Of a stretch of DNA of 64,000 bases, positions 34,588-42,800 are shown one piece after another; positions within the stretch are counted from its first letter, which is position 1, and every line of letters begins with the position of its first letter. The stretch is from Rhodoferax sp. (GTDB lineage Bacteria; Pseudomonadota; Gammaproteobacteria; Burkholderiales; Burkholderiaceae_C). A model generated the notes under the pieces. The model saw only the letters and a program-made list of their open reading frames with translations. It ran no database searches and was not told the origin of the DNA. The translations under genes were made by a program, and so were the position numbers. Where the stretch lies: positions 1-64,000 of the forward strand of contig NZ_JABBPD010000006.1 of the NCBI RefSeq assembly GCF_012927445.1, given 5' to 3'.

Positions 34588-34644
34588 AAATAGGCTTCTA
34601 GCCCCCGTTTAATATGCGTTGATAGCTATTATTTCAATAGCAAA
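34588..34644 (-). repeat. GCTA repeat, copy R2 (intergenic)
   Basis: The copy reads on the minus strand with core spacing identical to R1 and the stem GCTATT/AATAGC. It lies between ybeZ and ybeY, inside a likely operon, so it is transcribed. A TAA interrupts the frame used by the translated copies. Confidence 0.85.
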
Positions 34645-34652
34645 TAGAGGAG

Positions 34653-35660
34653 TTAGATCAGCTTGGTTCGGACGCGCGACCGCGCCACCACGGCCGCCAC
34701 CTCCGGCTCGTCGTCGTCCCGGCGGCTCTGGCGGGAACGGCCCGCTACGTCGTAGGCATCCACGATGCGGGCCACCAGCGGATGGCGCACCACATCGGCA
34801 CTGGTGAAGCGGCACATGGCAATGCCGTCGACCCGCTTGAGCACGCGCTCGGCGTCGATCAGGCCGCTGAACTGGGTTTTCGGCAGGTCGATCTGGCTGA
34901 TGTCGCCCGTCACCACCGCTTTGGAGCCGAAGCCGATGCGGGTCAGGAACATTTTCATTTGCTCGGGCGTGGTGTTTTGCGCCTCGTCCAGAATGACAAA
35001 AGCGTTGTTCAGCGTGCGCCCGCGCATGAAAGCCAGCGGCGCGATTTCAATCGTTTGCCGTTCCAGCGCTTTTTGTACCTGCTCGAAACCCATCAGGTCA
35101 TACAGCGCGTCGTACAGCGGGCGCAGGTAGGGGTCGATTTTTTGGGTCAAATCGCCGGGCAAAAAGCCCAGCCGTTCACCGGCTTCTACCGCTGGCCGCG
35201 TCAGCATGATGCGTTGCACGGCGCTGCGCTGCAAGGCGTCCACTGCCATCGCCACCGCCAGGTAAGTTTTGCCGGTCCCGGCCGGGCCAATGCCAAAGGT
35301 GATGTCGTGGCTGGCGATGCTGTCCAGGTAGGTGGCCTGGTTCATCGTGCGGGCCTTCAGGTCGCTGCGCTTGGTTTTCAGCGCGTGGCTGTCGGCATCG
35401 TCCATCTCTCCGTCGCCGGCCAGCATCAGTTGCACGGTGGCGGGCTCGATCGGGCGCGACGCCATTTCGTACAGGGCCTGCAGCATTTCCATGCCGCGCT
35501 TGGCCTTGGCCTTGGTACCGTCCACCTTGAACTGCTCGTGCCGGTGCGCAATTTTGACTTGCAGCGCCACTTCGATGGTGCGCAGATGCTCGTCCATCGG
35601 GCCGCACAGGTGCGACAGTCGGGTGTTGTTGGGCGGGGAAAACAGGTGTCGGAGAATCAA
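34653..35660 (-). CDS. ybeZ: PhoH-like ATPase YbeZ
   Basis: A 335-residue P-loop protein with Walker A GPAGTGKTYLAVAMA (about residues 139-153) and Walker B AFVILDEAQNTTPEQMKMFLTR, plus GFGSKAVVTGDISQIDLP, the PhoH pattern. The N-terminal part (LRTIEVALQVKIAHRHEQFKV) is a KH-like domain. YbeZ acts with YbeY in RNA processing. The C-terminus is basic and Arg-rich (RSRQSRRDDDEPEVAAVVARSRVRTKLI), possibly RNA-contacting. It is divergent from ruvA, with 41 bp between the coding regions. Confidence 0.93.
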   Translation of the reverse strand: MILRHLFSPPNNTRLSHLCGPMDEHLRTIEVALQVKIAHRHEQFKVDGTKAKAKRGMEMLQALYEMASRPIEPATVQLMLAGDGEMDDADSHALKTKRSDLKARTMNQATYLDSIASHDITFGIGPAGTGKTYLAVAMAVDALQRSAVQRIMLTRPAVEAGERLGFLPGDLTQKIDPYLRPLYDALYDLMGFEQVQKALERQTIEIAPLAFMRGRTLNNAFVILDEAQNTTPEQMKMFLTRIGFGSKAVVTGDISQIDLPKTQFSGLIDAERVLKRVDGIAMCRFTSADVVRHPLVARIVDAYDVAGRSRQSRRDDDEPEVAAVVARSRVRTKLI

Positions 35661-35701
35661 GTTGATAATTCCTTAATAGGGTTACCAATGATAGGCAAGA
35701 A

Positions 35702-36274
35702 ATGATCGGCAAACTGACAGGCACACTGAGCGACAAGAATCCACCCCAGGTGCTGGTGGACTGCAACGGTGTCGGCTATGAGGTCCATGTGCCCATGAGC
35801 ACGTTTTACAACCTGCCGGAACTGGGCGCCCGCGTCAGTCTGTTGACGCACTTTGTGGTGCGGGAAGACGCGCAAATTTTGTATGGGTTCGAGAACGCCC
35901 AGGAGCGTGAAGCTTTTCGCCAGCTCATCAAGATTACCGGTGTCGGTCCCCGCACCGCCTTGTCGGTGCTGTCGGGCATGAGCGTCGGCGAGCTGGCGCA
36001 AGCCATCACGCTGCAGGAAGCCGGGCGGCTGATCAAGGTGCCCGGCATTGGCAAGAAAACGGCGGAACGTTTGCTGCTGGAACTCAAAGGCAAGCTTGGT
36101 CCCGATATCGGCGTGTCTGCCAGCGTCGCCAACGATGCGCAGGGCGACATTCTGCAAGCCCTGCTGGCGCTGGGTTACAGCGACAAGGAGGCGGCGGTAT
36201 CGCTCAAGGCCCTGCCAGCCGAGGTCGGCGTGAGCGAGGGTATCAAGCTGGCGCTGCGGGCGCTCGCGAAGTAG
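35702..36274 (+). CDS. ruvA: Holliday junction DNA helicase subunit RuvA
   Basis: A 190-residue protein starting [28 protein letters not shown] (OB fold), followed by two helix-hairpin-helix motifs ([16 protein letters not shown] and [19 protein letters not shown]) and the C-terminal domain III ([16 protein letters not shown]) that contacts RuvB. RuvA binds four-way junctions and loads the RuvB motor. In many proteobacteria ruvB follows directly; here the two are separated by 5.4 kb with a restriction-modification gene, a toxin-antitoxin pair and a carbonic anhydrase. Confidence 0.97.
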   Translation: MIGKLTGTLSDKNPPQVLVDCNGVGYEVHVPMSTFYNLPELGARVSLLTHFVVREDAQILYGFENAQEREAFRQLIKITGVGPRTALSVLSGMSVGELAQAITLQEAGRLIKVPGIGKKTAERLLLELKGKLGPDIGVSASVANDAQGDILQALLALGYSDKEAAVSLKALPAEVGVSEGIKLALRALAK

Positions 36275-36314
36275 GCTGTTAGAGCCAGGCTGAAGCAGGC
36301 GCCGCGCTGCTACG

Positions 36315-39300
36315 ATGCACGCCATGACCCTTGCCAGCCCCTCTCATCCCGTCCATGCCTATCTTCAATCCCTGCAAAAAGAGCTGTTGCGCGGCGACGC
36401 CACTGAGCATACGCACCGCAGCGCACTCAAAACGCTAATTGAGTCCGCCGCCCCCGGCTTACTTGCCACCAACGAGCCCAAAGCCACCCAGCGCGAAAAT
36501 AAGCCTGATTACATCGTGCGCAAAGCCGCGTCGGTGATTGGCTTTGTTGAAGCCAAAGACGTGGATAAAAGCCTCAAGACCACGCTGAAAACGAACCAGC
36601 TCAAGCGCTACCTTGAAGCTCTTCCCAACCTGATGTTGACCAACTACCTCGACTTCATCTGGTTCGTCGGGGGCGAAAAGCGCATGGAAATCAGCTTGGG
36701 GCAGTTGAATGGTCAGCATGTGTCGCCTGCCAAAGATGCGTCTGCGCGGTGGGACGAATTGATTGGTTGCTTTCTGGCCGAAGTCAGCCCCACTGTCTCC
36801 AGCCCGTCGCAGCTTGCCAAAAACCTGGCAGGCCAAACCCGGCTGTTGCGCGATTTGTCGCTGGAACTGCTCACCGCCGGAGACGCTGACCTTCTTGAGC
36901 AAGAGCAGAGTTTTCGCGCGCTGCTGGTGCCCGACCTCAAGCCCGAAGAGTTTGCCGACATGTACGCGCAAACCGCCGCCTACGGACTGTTCACGGCCCG
37001 CGTGTTTGCCCACACCACGATGTTTGGCGGCAACCCCGAGTCGCTGCCCGATAGCCTCAAAAAGAACGATGCCTTCAGCCTGGAGCAAGCGGCTTACCTC
37101 ATTCCCAAGGCCAACCCTTTTTTGCGACAGTTCTTTCAGCATGTCGCCAGCCCCAACCTGAACCCGCAACTGCGCTGGCTGGTGGAGCAAATTGCCGATA
37201 GCTTGCGCTACACCGACATGGAAAAAGTGTTGCACCGGCAAAGCCGAAAGCAGGGCTTTGAAGACCCGGTGTTTCACTTTTACGAAACCTTTTTGGCGGA
37301 ATACGACCGCAAATTGCGCGAATCGCGGGGCGTTTACTACACCCCTGAGCCGGTGGTGGACTACATCGTGCGCGGTGTGGACTGGCTGCTGGCCAACCGG
37401 TTTGACAAGCCTGACGGCCTGGCCGACCCCAGCGCCCTGATCCTGGACCCGGCCACCGGCACGGCCACTTTTTTGCGCAAGGTGATAGCCCTCATTCACC
37501 AGCGGGTGGATGGCCAGCATGGCGCTGGGGCCTGGCCGGGTTACGTGCGCTCGCAGTTGCTGCCCCGCATCTTTGGCTTCGAGCTGATGATGGCACCCTA
37601 CACGGTGGCCCACCTCAAGCTGGCCTTGCAGTTGCAGGAGTCGGGCTTTGAGTTTCAAGCCGGTGAGCGCCTGCATGTGTACCTGACCAACACGCTGGAT
37701 CAGTTGCATCAGCAAACTGCCGCCATGCTGGGCCAGTGGATCGCCAAGGAAAACGAAGGCGCCGAGAAAATCAAGATCGACAAGCCCGTCGTGGTGGTCG
37801 TGGGCAACCCGCCGTATTCAGGCGAGTCGCGCAACAAGAGCGACTGGATCATGCAGTTGCTGAAGACCTACAAGACCGAGCCCGAAGGCGGCCCACTGAA
37901 AGAGCGCAACAGCAAGTGGCTCAATGACGACTACGTCAAGTTCATCCGCTTTGCGCATGATCGTATCGCCCGCACCGGCCACGGCATCGTGGCCTTCATC
38001 ACCAACCACGGCTGGCTGGACAACCCCACTTTTCGTGGCATGCGGGCGCAGTTGATGGCCGATTTTGACGACATCTATGTGCTGGACCTGCACGGCAACA
38101 GCAAGAAGAAAGAGCGCACGCCCGTGGCCTTGAAAGCGCAGGGTGACGACAAAAACGTGTTTGATATTGAGCAGGGCGTGAGCATCACCTTTCTCGTCAA
38201 ACTGCCCAATATCGTTCAGGCTGAGCCGGTTAAAGCCGTTGAAGAAGTTTTTGAACTCACCGCCCCCGAGCCCGGCGCTGTGAAAAAAGCCAAACACCGC
38301 CAGCTCGAAGGCGGCAAAGTCACGCTCAAGGCCCGCATTCACCAGGCCGACCTGTGGGGCAGCCGCGACTACAAATACGACTGGCTGGAAAAGCACGGCT
38401 TGTTGGATACACCGTGGCAAGACCTGCAGCCCGCCTTGCCGCAACTGCTGCTGGTGCCACGCGATGAGACCGATGCGGCGGAGTATGAGCGGGGCTGGAA
38501 GGTGACGGACATCTTCCCGGTCAACTCGGTGGGCATCGTCACCGCCCGCGACAGCCTGACCATTCACTTCACTGCGGAATCGCTGAAACAAACCGCTGAG
38601 CGGTTTTCCAAGCTGCCGGTGGAGGTTGCGCGTGAGCAATTCAAACTGGGCGAAGACACTCGCGACTGGACGGTGGTTGGCGCGCAGAAGGACTTGAACG
38701 ACACGCGGCGCCCGCCCAAGCAGACGGAAGACGCTGCTTTGCAGCCGACACCGCCAAAGTCCGAATGGTTGCTAGACCCGGCGCGCATTGTGCCTGTAGC
38801 CTACCGCCCGTTTGACACGCGCTTCACCTACTACACCGGCAAGTCAAAAGGGTTTCATTGCATGGCGCGTGGCGAGGTGATGCGGCATTTGGCTAATGAT
38901 CCCAACAACCTCAGTTTGAGCACGACACGTTCAGTCGAAACGGGCGGTTTCACTCACGTATTCGCGATGCAGGGCCTGACGACTCTTCACACAGTTTCGA
39001 TCAAAGAAGTCAACTATGCCTTTCCGCTCTGGCTGCTTCCCGATCAGATTGCGCCCGGTCAACCGCTGCCCACGCAGCGCCACCCCAATCTCGCCCCTGC
39101 CTTCCTGAGCGCGTTGGCGCAGGCGCTGGGCCGCCCGGTGTCACCTCTGCATGGCCTGCCTGAAGGCATCACGCCCGAGGACGTGCTGGCCTATGTTTAT
39201 GCGGTGCTGCACGCCCCCAGCTACCGCAGCCGCTACGCCGGGTTCCTGAAAAGCGACTTTCCCCGAGTTCCACTATCAAATCAGGCGTTAGCCCCCGTCG

Positions 39301-39713
39301 ATACTGCGCAAGAAGCTACTGATTTTGTAGCGATATGGAATGCCTTGTTGCCACTGGGCATGCAGTTGATCGACTTGCACCTGCTCAAAAACGTGCCCTC
39401 CGCTTTGCGCGTCAAGTTTGCCATGCCGGGCAGCAACGAGGTGGAGAAGCCGCGATTTGAGAACGGCCGTGTCTGGATCAACGCCACCCAATACTTTGAC
39501 GGTGTGCCTGCGGACACCTGGGGCTTCAAGGTCGGTGGCTACGCGGTGTGCGAAAAGTGGCTCAAAGACCGCAAAGGCCGCCAGCTCGACTTTGCCGACA
39601 TCCAGCACTATGGCGCCGTCGTCGCCGCACTCACCCGCACCCGCGAGCTGATGCAGGAGATCGACGCCGTTGCCAACGGCAAGCTCTGGCCCGAAGCGGC
39701 AGGCAGTCTTTGA
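36315..39713 (+). CDS. Single-chain restriction-modification enzyme (type IIG-like, ISP-type C-terminus)
   Basis: The 1132-residue protein combines nuclease and methyltransferase. Near the N-terminus KPDYIV and GFVEAKD (Lys at about residue 80) form a PD-(D/E)xK nuclease site. The methyltransferase has motif I in LDPATGTATFLRKV (about 375) and motif IV NPPYSGES (about 497), typical of N6-adenine methylation. The C-terminal 500 residues should read the target sequence (RPFDTRFTYYTGKSKGF block, as in type ISP enzymes). Unlike type ISP proteins (about 1500 residues) there is no helicase domain between nuclease and methyltransferase. About 20 residues near 988-1007 are encoded by an antisense GCTA repeat. 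Start ATG 36315 or 36324. Confidence 0.87.
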   Translation: MHAMTLASPSHPVHAYLQSLQKELLRGDATEHTHRSALKTLIESAAPGLLATNEPKATQRENKPDYIVRKAASVIGFVEAKDVDKSLKTTLKTNQLKRYLEALPNLMLTNYLDFIWFVGGEKRMEISLGQLNGQHVSPAKDASARWDELIGCFLAEVSPTVSSPSQLAKNLAGQTRLLRDLSLELLTAGDADLLEQEQSFRALLVPDLKPEEFADMYAQTAAYGLFTARVFAHTTMFGGNPESLPDSLKKNDAFSLEQAAYLIPKANPFLRQFFQHVASPNLNPQLRWLVEQIADSLRYTDMEKVLHRQSRKQGFEDPVFHFYETFLAEYDRKLRESRGVYYTPEPVVDYIVRGVDWLLANRFDKPDGLADPSALILDPATGTATFLRKVIALIHQRVDGQHGAGAWPGYVRSQLLPRIFGFELMMAPYTVAHLKLALQLQESGFEFQAGERLHVYLTNTLDQLHQQTAAMLGQWIAKENEGAEKIKIDKPVVVVVGNPPYSGESRNKSDWIMQLLKTYKTEPEGGPLKERNSKWLNDDYVKFIRFAHDRIARTGHGIVAFITNHGWLDNPTFRGMRAQLMADFDDIYVLDLHGNSKKKERTPVALKAQGDDKNVFDIEQGVSITFLVKLPNIVQAEPVKAVEEVFELTAPEPGAVKKAKHRQLEGGKVTLKARIHQADLWGSRDYKYDWLEKHGLLDTPWQDLQPALPQLLLVPRDETDAAEYERGWKVTDIFPVNSVGIVTARDSLTIHFTAESLKQTAERFSKLPVEVAREQFKLGEDTRDWTVVGAQKDLNDTRRPPKQTEDAALQPTPPKSEWLLDPARIVPVAYRPFDTRFTYYTGKSKGFHCMARGEVMRHLANDPNNLSLSTTRSVETGGFTHVFAMQGLTTLHTVSIKEVNYAFPLWLLPDQIAPGQPLPTQRHPNLAPAFLSALAQALGRPVSPLHGLPEGITPEDVLAYVYAVLHAPSYRSRYAGFLKSDFPRVPLSNQALAPVDTAQEATDFVAIWNALLPLGMQLIDLHLLKNVPSALRVKFAMPGSNEVEKPRFENGRVWINATQYFDGVPADTWGFKVGGYAVCEKWLKDRKGRQLDFADIQHYGAVVAALTRTRELMQEIDAVANGKLWPEAAGSL
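39278..39336 (-). repeat. GCTA repeat, copy R3 (inside restriction-modification gene, antisense)
   Basis: The core (GCTA-N10-AGCT-N6-GCA-N8-GGGGGCTA) is on the minus strand while the gene is on plus. The gene reads through it in frame, adding roughly LAPVDTAQEATDFVA between the conserved FPRVPL and LLPLGMQLIDLHLL blocks. The stem is GCTAC/GTAGC. Confidence 0.85.
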
Positions 39714-39738
39714 CTTTTTGTATCCCAAACAATACAAT
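39710..39738 (+). promoter_or_regulatory. Promoter and palindromic operator of toxin-antitoxin pair
   Basis: TTGACT (39710-39715) and TACAAT (39733-39738) are 17 bp apart, a near-consensus sigma-70 promoter. The start would be about 39745, one base before the toxin ATG, so the mRNA would be leaderless or nearly so. TTGTAT (39718-39723) and ATACAA (39732-39737) form an inverted repeat over the spacer and -10, a likely binding site for the HTH antitoxin. The -35 overlaps the stop codon of the restriction gene. Confidence 0.65.
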
Positions 39739-39745
39739 CTAAGCG

Positions 39746-40036
39746 ATGAAGGTCATCCACACCACGGAAGTTTTCGATACTTGGTTCGCCGGGTTGAAGG
39801 ACAAGCAAGCCGCGCGGCGTGTCCAGATTCGAATCGACCGTGCCGAGGGTGGCAACTTTGGCGATTGCGAACCGGTGGGCGAGGGGGTTTCGGAAATGCG
39901 GATTCATTACGGGCCCGGCTATCGCGTGTATTTCGCCCAGCGCGGCATGGAAGTTGTGATTCTGCTGGCGGGTGGCGACAAATCAACGCAGTCGCGTGAC
40001 ATTCAAACCGCGCTGGAAATTGCGCGGCAACTTTAG
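39746..40036 (+). CDS. RelE/ParE-superfamily toxin (HigB-like)
   Basis: A 96-residue basic protein with the phage Gp49/HigB-like pattern: FDTWFAGLKDKQAARRVQIRIDRAEGGNFGDCEPVGEGVSEMRI, then YGPGYRVYFAQRGMEVVILLAGGDKSTQSRDIQTALEIA. Members of this COG3657-type group are mRNA interferase-like toxins placed before their antitoxin. The order toxin then antitoxin with 9 bp between is that of higBA-like modules. It immediately follows the restriction-modification gene. Toxic action is inferred from family. Confidence 0.88.
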   Translation: MKVIHTTEVFDTWFAGLKDKQAARRVQIRIDRAEGGNFGDCEPVGEGVSEMRIHYGPGYRVYFAQRGMEVVILLAGGDKSTQSRDIQTALEIARQL

Positions 40037-40045
40037 GAGGTCAAT

Positions 40046-40345
40046 ATGGGAACGATCAAGCTGCGTAAGTGGGATAGCGCCGAACACCTCAAAACCGACG
40101 AGGACATGGTGCTCTATCTGGAAGCCTGTCTGGAGGAGGCCGGGGATGATGCGGCGTTTATTGCCAAAGCGCTAGGTACGATTGCCCGTGCCAAGGGCAT
40201 GACGCAGCTTGCCAAGGAAACCGGTCTGGGACGTGAAAGTCTTTACAAGGCACTGTCCGGCGAAGGAAATCCAAGTTTTTCGACCATTCTCAAAGTCATT
40301 GCCGCGCTGGGCATTAAATTGCACGTCGAAACAGCGCCTGCCTGA
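40046..40345 (+). CDS. HTH antitoxin of addiction module (HigA-like)
   Basis: A 99-residue Xre-type DNA-binding protein. The helix-turn-helix is in MTQLAKETGLGRESLYKALSGEGNPSFSTILKVIAALGIKL (about residues 54-94); the N-terminal part (DSAEHLKTDEDMVLYLEACLEEAGDDAAFI) is the acidic toxin-binding segment typical of 'putative addiction module antidote' proteins. It has a good ribosome site (TTAGGAGG) and starts 9 bp after the toxin. It should bind the TTGTAT/ATACAA operator. The stop lies 2 bp from the end of the convergent carbonic anhydrase gene. Confidence 0.88.
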   Translation: MGTIKLRKWDSAEHLKTDEDMVLYLEACLEEAGDDAAFIAKALGTIARAKGMTQLAKETGLGRESLYKALSGEGNPSFSTILKVIAALGIKLHVETAPA

Positions 40346-40347
40346 CC

Positions 40348-41559
40348 CTACTGCGCGTCCCGCACCGCCCGCCCATTGACGGCTTGCACCGGGCGGGCGT
40401 TGTTGGGGAACAGCTGGGAGAACAGCTTGATCTGCTCCCGGCTCACCGTGGTGGGTTGTTTCAGCACCAGCCACAACACGCCCTCGGTACAGGGCGGTGT
40501 GGTGAGGGACCCCATGAACTGGTAGTAGCGCTGGTCTTTCGGCAGCAACTCGTTCATGTCGATCAACCCGGTGGGCATGCGCACGCGGTCGCCAGTATCG
40601 AGCGGCATGTAGGTCCAGACCTTGTTGATCAGGGGGTTGGCGGCGCCGGGCTCCAGCAGCACCGAGACCACGGCCAGTTGGCCCTCGGCATTTCTGTGGA
40701 CCAGGTGCGCCACCATGGCAAAACCGCGGTAATTGACCTGCTCTTCCGACGGGTGATGGAAATGGAATTGCAGCAGCTTGAAGCTGGAGTCGCGCACGGT
40801 CAAGGCGTTGTCGCCGTACAAATCGACCTGAATCGTGTGACCATTGTTCACCACGCTGCCACTGCTGGGCTGGTAATTGAATTTGAGCGGCTCCGCCGGG
40901 CCCTGCAGCGTGCCTGATTCTTCAATGTTGATAGGCGACTGGCGCTTGCCCAGGGCGCAGACATTGAAGTCGGGCTTGAGTTTGCCCCAGGCCTGCGGCC
41001 CGTTTTCGCCGGCATAACTCCAGTGCACTTCGCCCTCATTCGCGTCATGACCTTGCGCCGCAGGGGCTTCGAAACCCGCTTCATGACCGGTCAGTGCCGC
41101 GGCCTTGGCGCGAATGTACTGGCGGCTGGACTGCGGGTTGACGGCCAGCCCGGTGCGCTTGGGCGCCACCGCGGGCGCGGCACGGCGGTCGTTCTCTGCT
41201 GTCTTGGCCGGGGCTTCTGCGGGGACCGCCTGCGCTTTGCCGGGCAGGGTGATGAATTTTTTCTCTTTGCCGTTGATCACCAGCGTGAGTCGTTTGTTGC
41301 CGGCGGCGCTGCTGTCCACCGCCTCGCGCACCTGCTCGCCCATCTTTTTGGCGGTGGCGTTACTGGATGTTGGTTTTTTGACTGCAGCGGCAGGCGCCTC
41401 GTCCGTGGTATCGGCGTGTTCAGCGGCCTGGCTGGGGCTGGACAGGCCCGCGGCCAGCGTCAGGGCCAGGCAGGAGGACACGCTCCAAACGCGCCAGCAC
41501 CGGGTCCAGGGTGGCGATAAGGGGCCGGGCGCGGCGGGCTTCAGGTGAGTCTTTGTCAT
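40348..41559 (-). CDS. Alpha-type carbonic anhydrase with long N-terminal region
   Basis: The last 230 residues are an alpha-carbonic anhydrase: HWSYAGENGPQAWG, QSPINIEES, zinc ligands in LLQFHFHHPSEE (two His) and MVAHLVHRN (third His), and SLTTPPCTEGVLWLVLKQP. The enzyme hydrates CO2, usually in the periplasm. Ahead of it are a signal helix (SVSSCLALTLAAGLSSPSQA) and about 120 residues rich in Ala, Lys and Thr without recognised fold, an unusual extension. The ATG at 41559 is chosen; the frame is open to 41637 but adds nothing conserved. It is convergent with the antitoxin gene (2 bp). Confidence 0.9.
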   Translation of the reverse strand: MTKTHLKPAAPGPLSPPWTRCWRVWSVSSCLALTLAAGLSSPSQAAEHADTTDEAPAAAVKKPTSSNATAKKMGEQVREAVDSSAAGNKRLTLVINGKEKKFITLPGKAQAVPAEAPAKTAENDRRAAPAVAPKRTGLAVNPQSSRQYIRAKAAALTGHEAGFEAPAAQGHDANEGEVHWSYAGENGPQAWGKLKPDFNVCALGKRQSPINIEESGTLQGPAEPLKFNYQPSSGSVVNNGHTIQVDLYGDNALTVRDSSFKLLQFHFHHPSEEQVNYRGFAMVAHLVHRNAEGQLAVVSVLLEPGAANPLINKVWTYMPLDTGDRVRMPTGLIDMNELLPKDQRYYQFMGSLTTPPCTEGVLWLVLKQPTTVSREQIKLFSQLFPNNARPVQAVNGRAVRDAQ

Positions 41560-41713
41560 GTCAGGCGGACCCAATGGGCGTACACAATGATCAGGCCCCT
41601 CTTTGGAAAAGACGGGTTGGTGACTTGTTATCGGCACCTTCGGCCGGTCACTTGAGCGGGGCCGGCCCGCTGCAGGCTATAGTCAAGCTCCACTTTCGCA
41701 CCCGCACCGCCCC

Positions 41714-42772
41714 GTGAGCATCCAGACCGACGATTTCGCCCCCCCACCGCCCAAACGCATGGTGTCCGCCGCCCCGGCCTCACCCAATGAGGAGGCGATT
41801 GAGCGCGCCCTGCGGCCCAAGCTGCTGGACGAGTACGTGGGGCAAGCCAAGGTGCGCGAGCAGCTGGAGATTTTCATCAGCGCCGCCAAAATGCGCGACG
41901 AGGCGCTGGACCATGTGCTGCTGTTCGGCCCGCCTGGTTTGGGTAAAACCACGTTATCCCACATCATTGCGCACGAATTGGGTGTTAATTTGCGCCAGAC
42001 CAGCGGCCCGGTGCTGGAAAAACCGAAAGACCTGGCGGCCCTGCTGACCAATCTGGAGAAGAACGACGTTCTTTTCATCGACGAAATTCACCGCTTGAGC
42101 CCGGTGGTGGAAGAAATTCTTTACCCCGCGCTGGAAGATTACAAGATCGACATCATGATTGGCGAAGGGCCGGCGGCGCGCTCCATCAAGCTCGATCTGC
42201 AGCCTTTCACGCTGGTCGGCGCCACCACCCGCGCCGGCATGCTGACCAACCCGCTGCGCGACCGCTTTGGCATTGTGGCGCGGCTGGAGTTTTATTCGTC
42301 CGAAGAGTTGGCGCTGATCGTGCGCCGCAGTGCTGGTCTGCTCAAGGTACCGACCGACGACAAGGGTGGTTTCGAGATTGCCCGTCGTTCGCGCGGCACG
42401 CCCCGCATTGCCAACCGCTTGCTACGCCGGGTGCGTGACTATGCCGATGTCAAAGGTGCGGGCGAGATCACATTTGATATTGCCAACCGCGCGCTGGCGA
42501 TGCTCGATGTCGATGCGCAAGGTTTCGATCTGATGGACCGCAAGGTGCTGGAGGCCGTGATTCTCCGTTTTGACGGCGGCCCGGTGGGCCTGGACAACAT
42601 CGCCGCCAGCATTGGCGAAGAGCGCGAAACGATTGAAGACGTGATTGAACCCTATCTGATTCAGCAAGGCTACCTGCAGCGCACGCCACGCGGCCGCATC
42701 GCCACGCTGGCCGCCTACCGGCATCTGGGGGTGACGCCGCCCAATCGGGACGGGGATCTGTCGGGCGCTTAA
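41714..42772 (+). CDS. ruvB: Holliday junction branch-migration ATPase RuvB
   Basis: GTG start, 352 residues. The AAA+ core shows [22 protein letters not shown], Walker [16 protein letters not shown] (about residues 75-89), Walker [24 protein letters not shown], sensor [21 protein letters not shown] and the C-terminal winged helix ending in [23 protein letters not shown]. It is the hexameric motor that drives junctions held by RuvA. The 154-bp upstream gap shared with the carbonic anhydrase has no clear promoter. Confidence 0.97.
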   Translation: MSIQTDDFAPPPPKRMVSAAPASPNEEAIERALRPKLLDEYVGQAKVREQLEIFISAAKMRDEALDHVLLFGPPGLGKTTLSHIIAHELGVNLRQTSGPVLEKPKDLAALLTNLEKNDVLFIDEIHRLSPVVEEILYPALEDYKIDIMIGEGPAARSIKLDLQPFTLVGATTRAGMLTNPLRDRFGIVARLEFYSSEELALIVRRSAGLLKVPTDDKGGFEIARRSRGTPRIANRLLRRVRDYADVKGAGEITFDIANRALAMLDVDAQGFDLMDRKVLEAVILRFDGGPVGLDNIAASIGEERETIEDVIEPYLIQQGYLQRTPRGRIATLAAYRHLGVTPPNRDGDLSGA

Positions 42773-42800
42773 CGCCGCGAGACGGGCCGGGTCGACTGGT

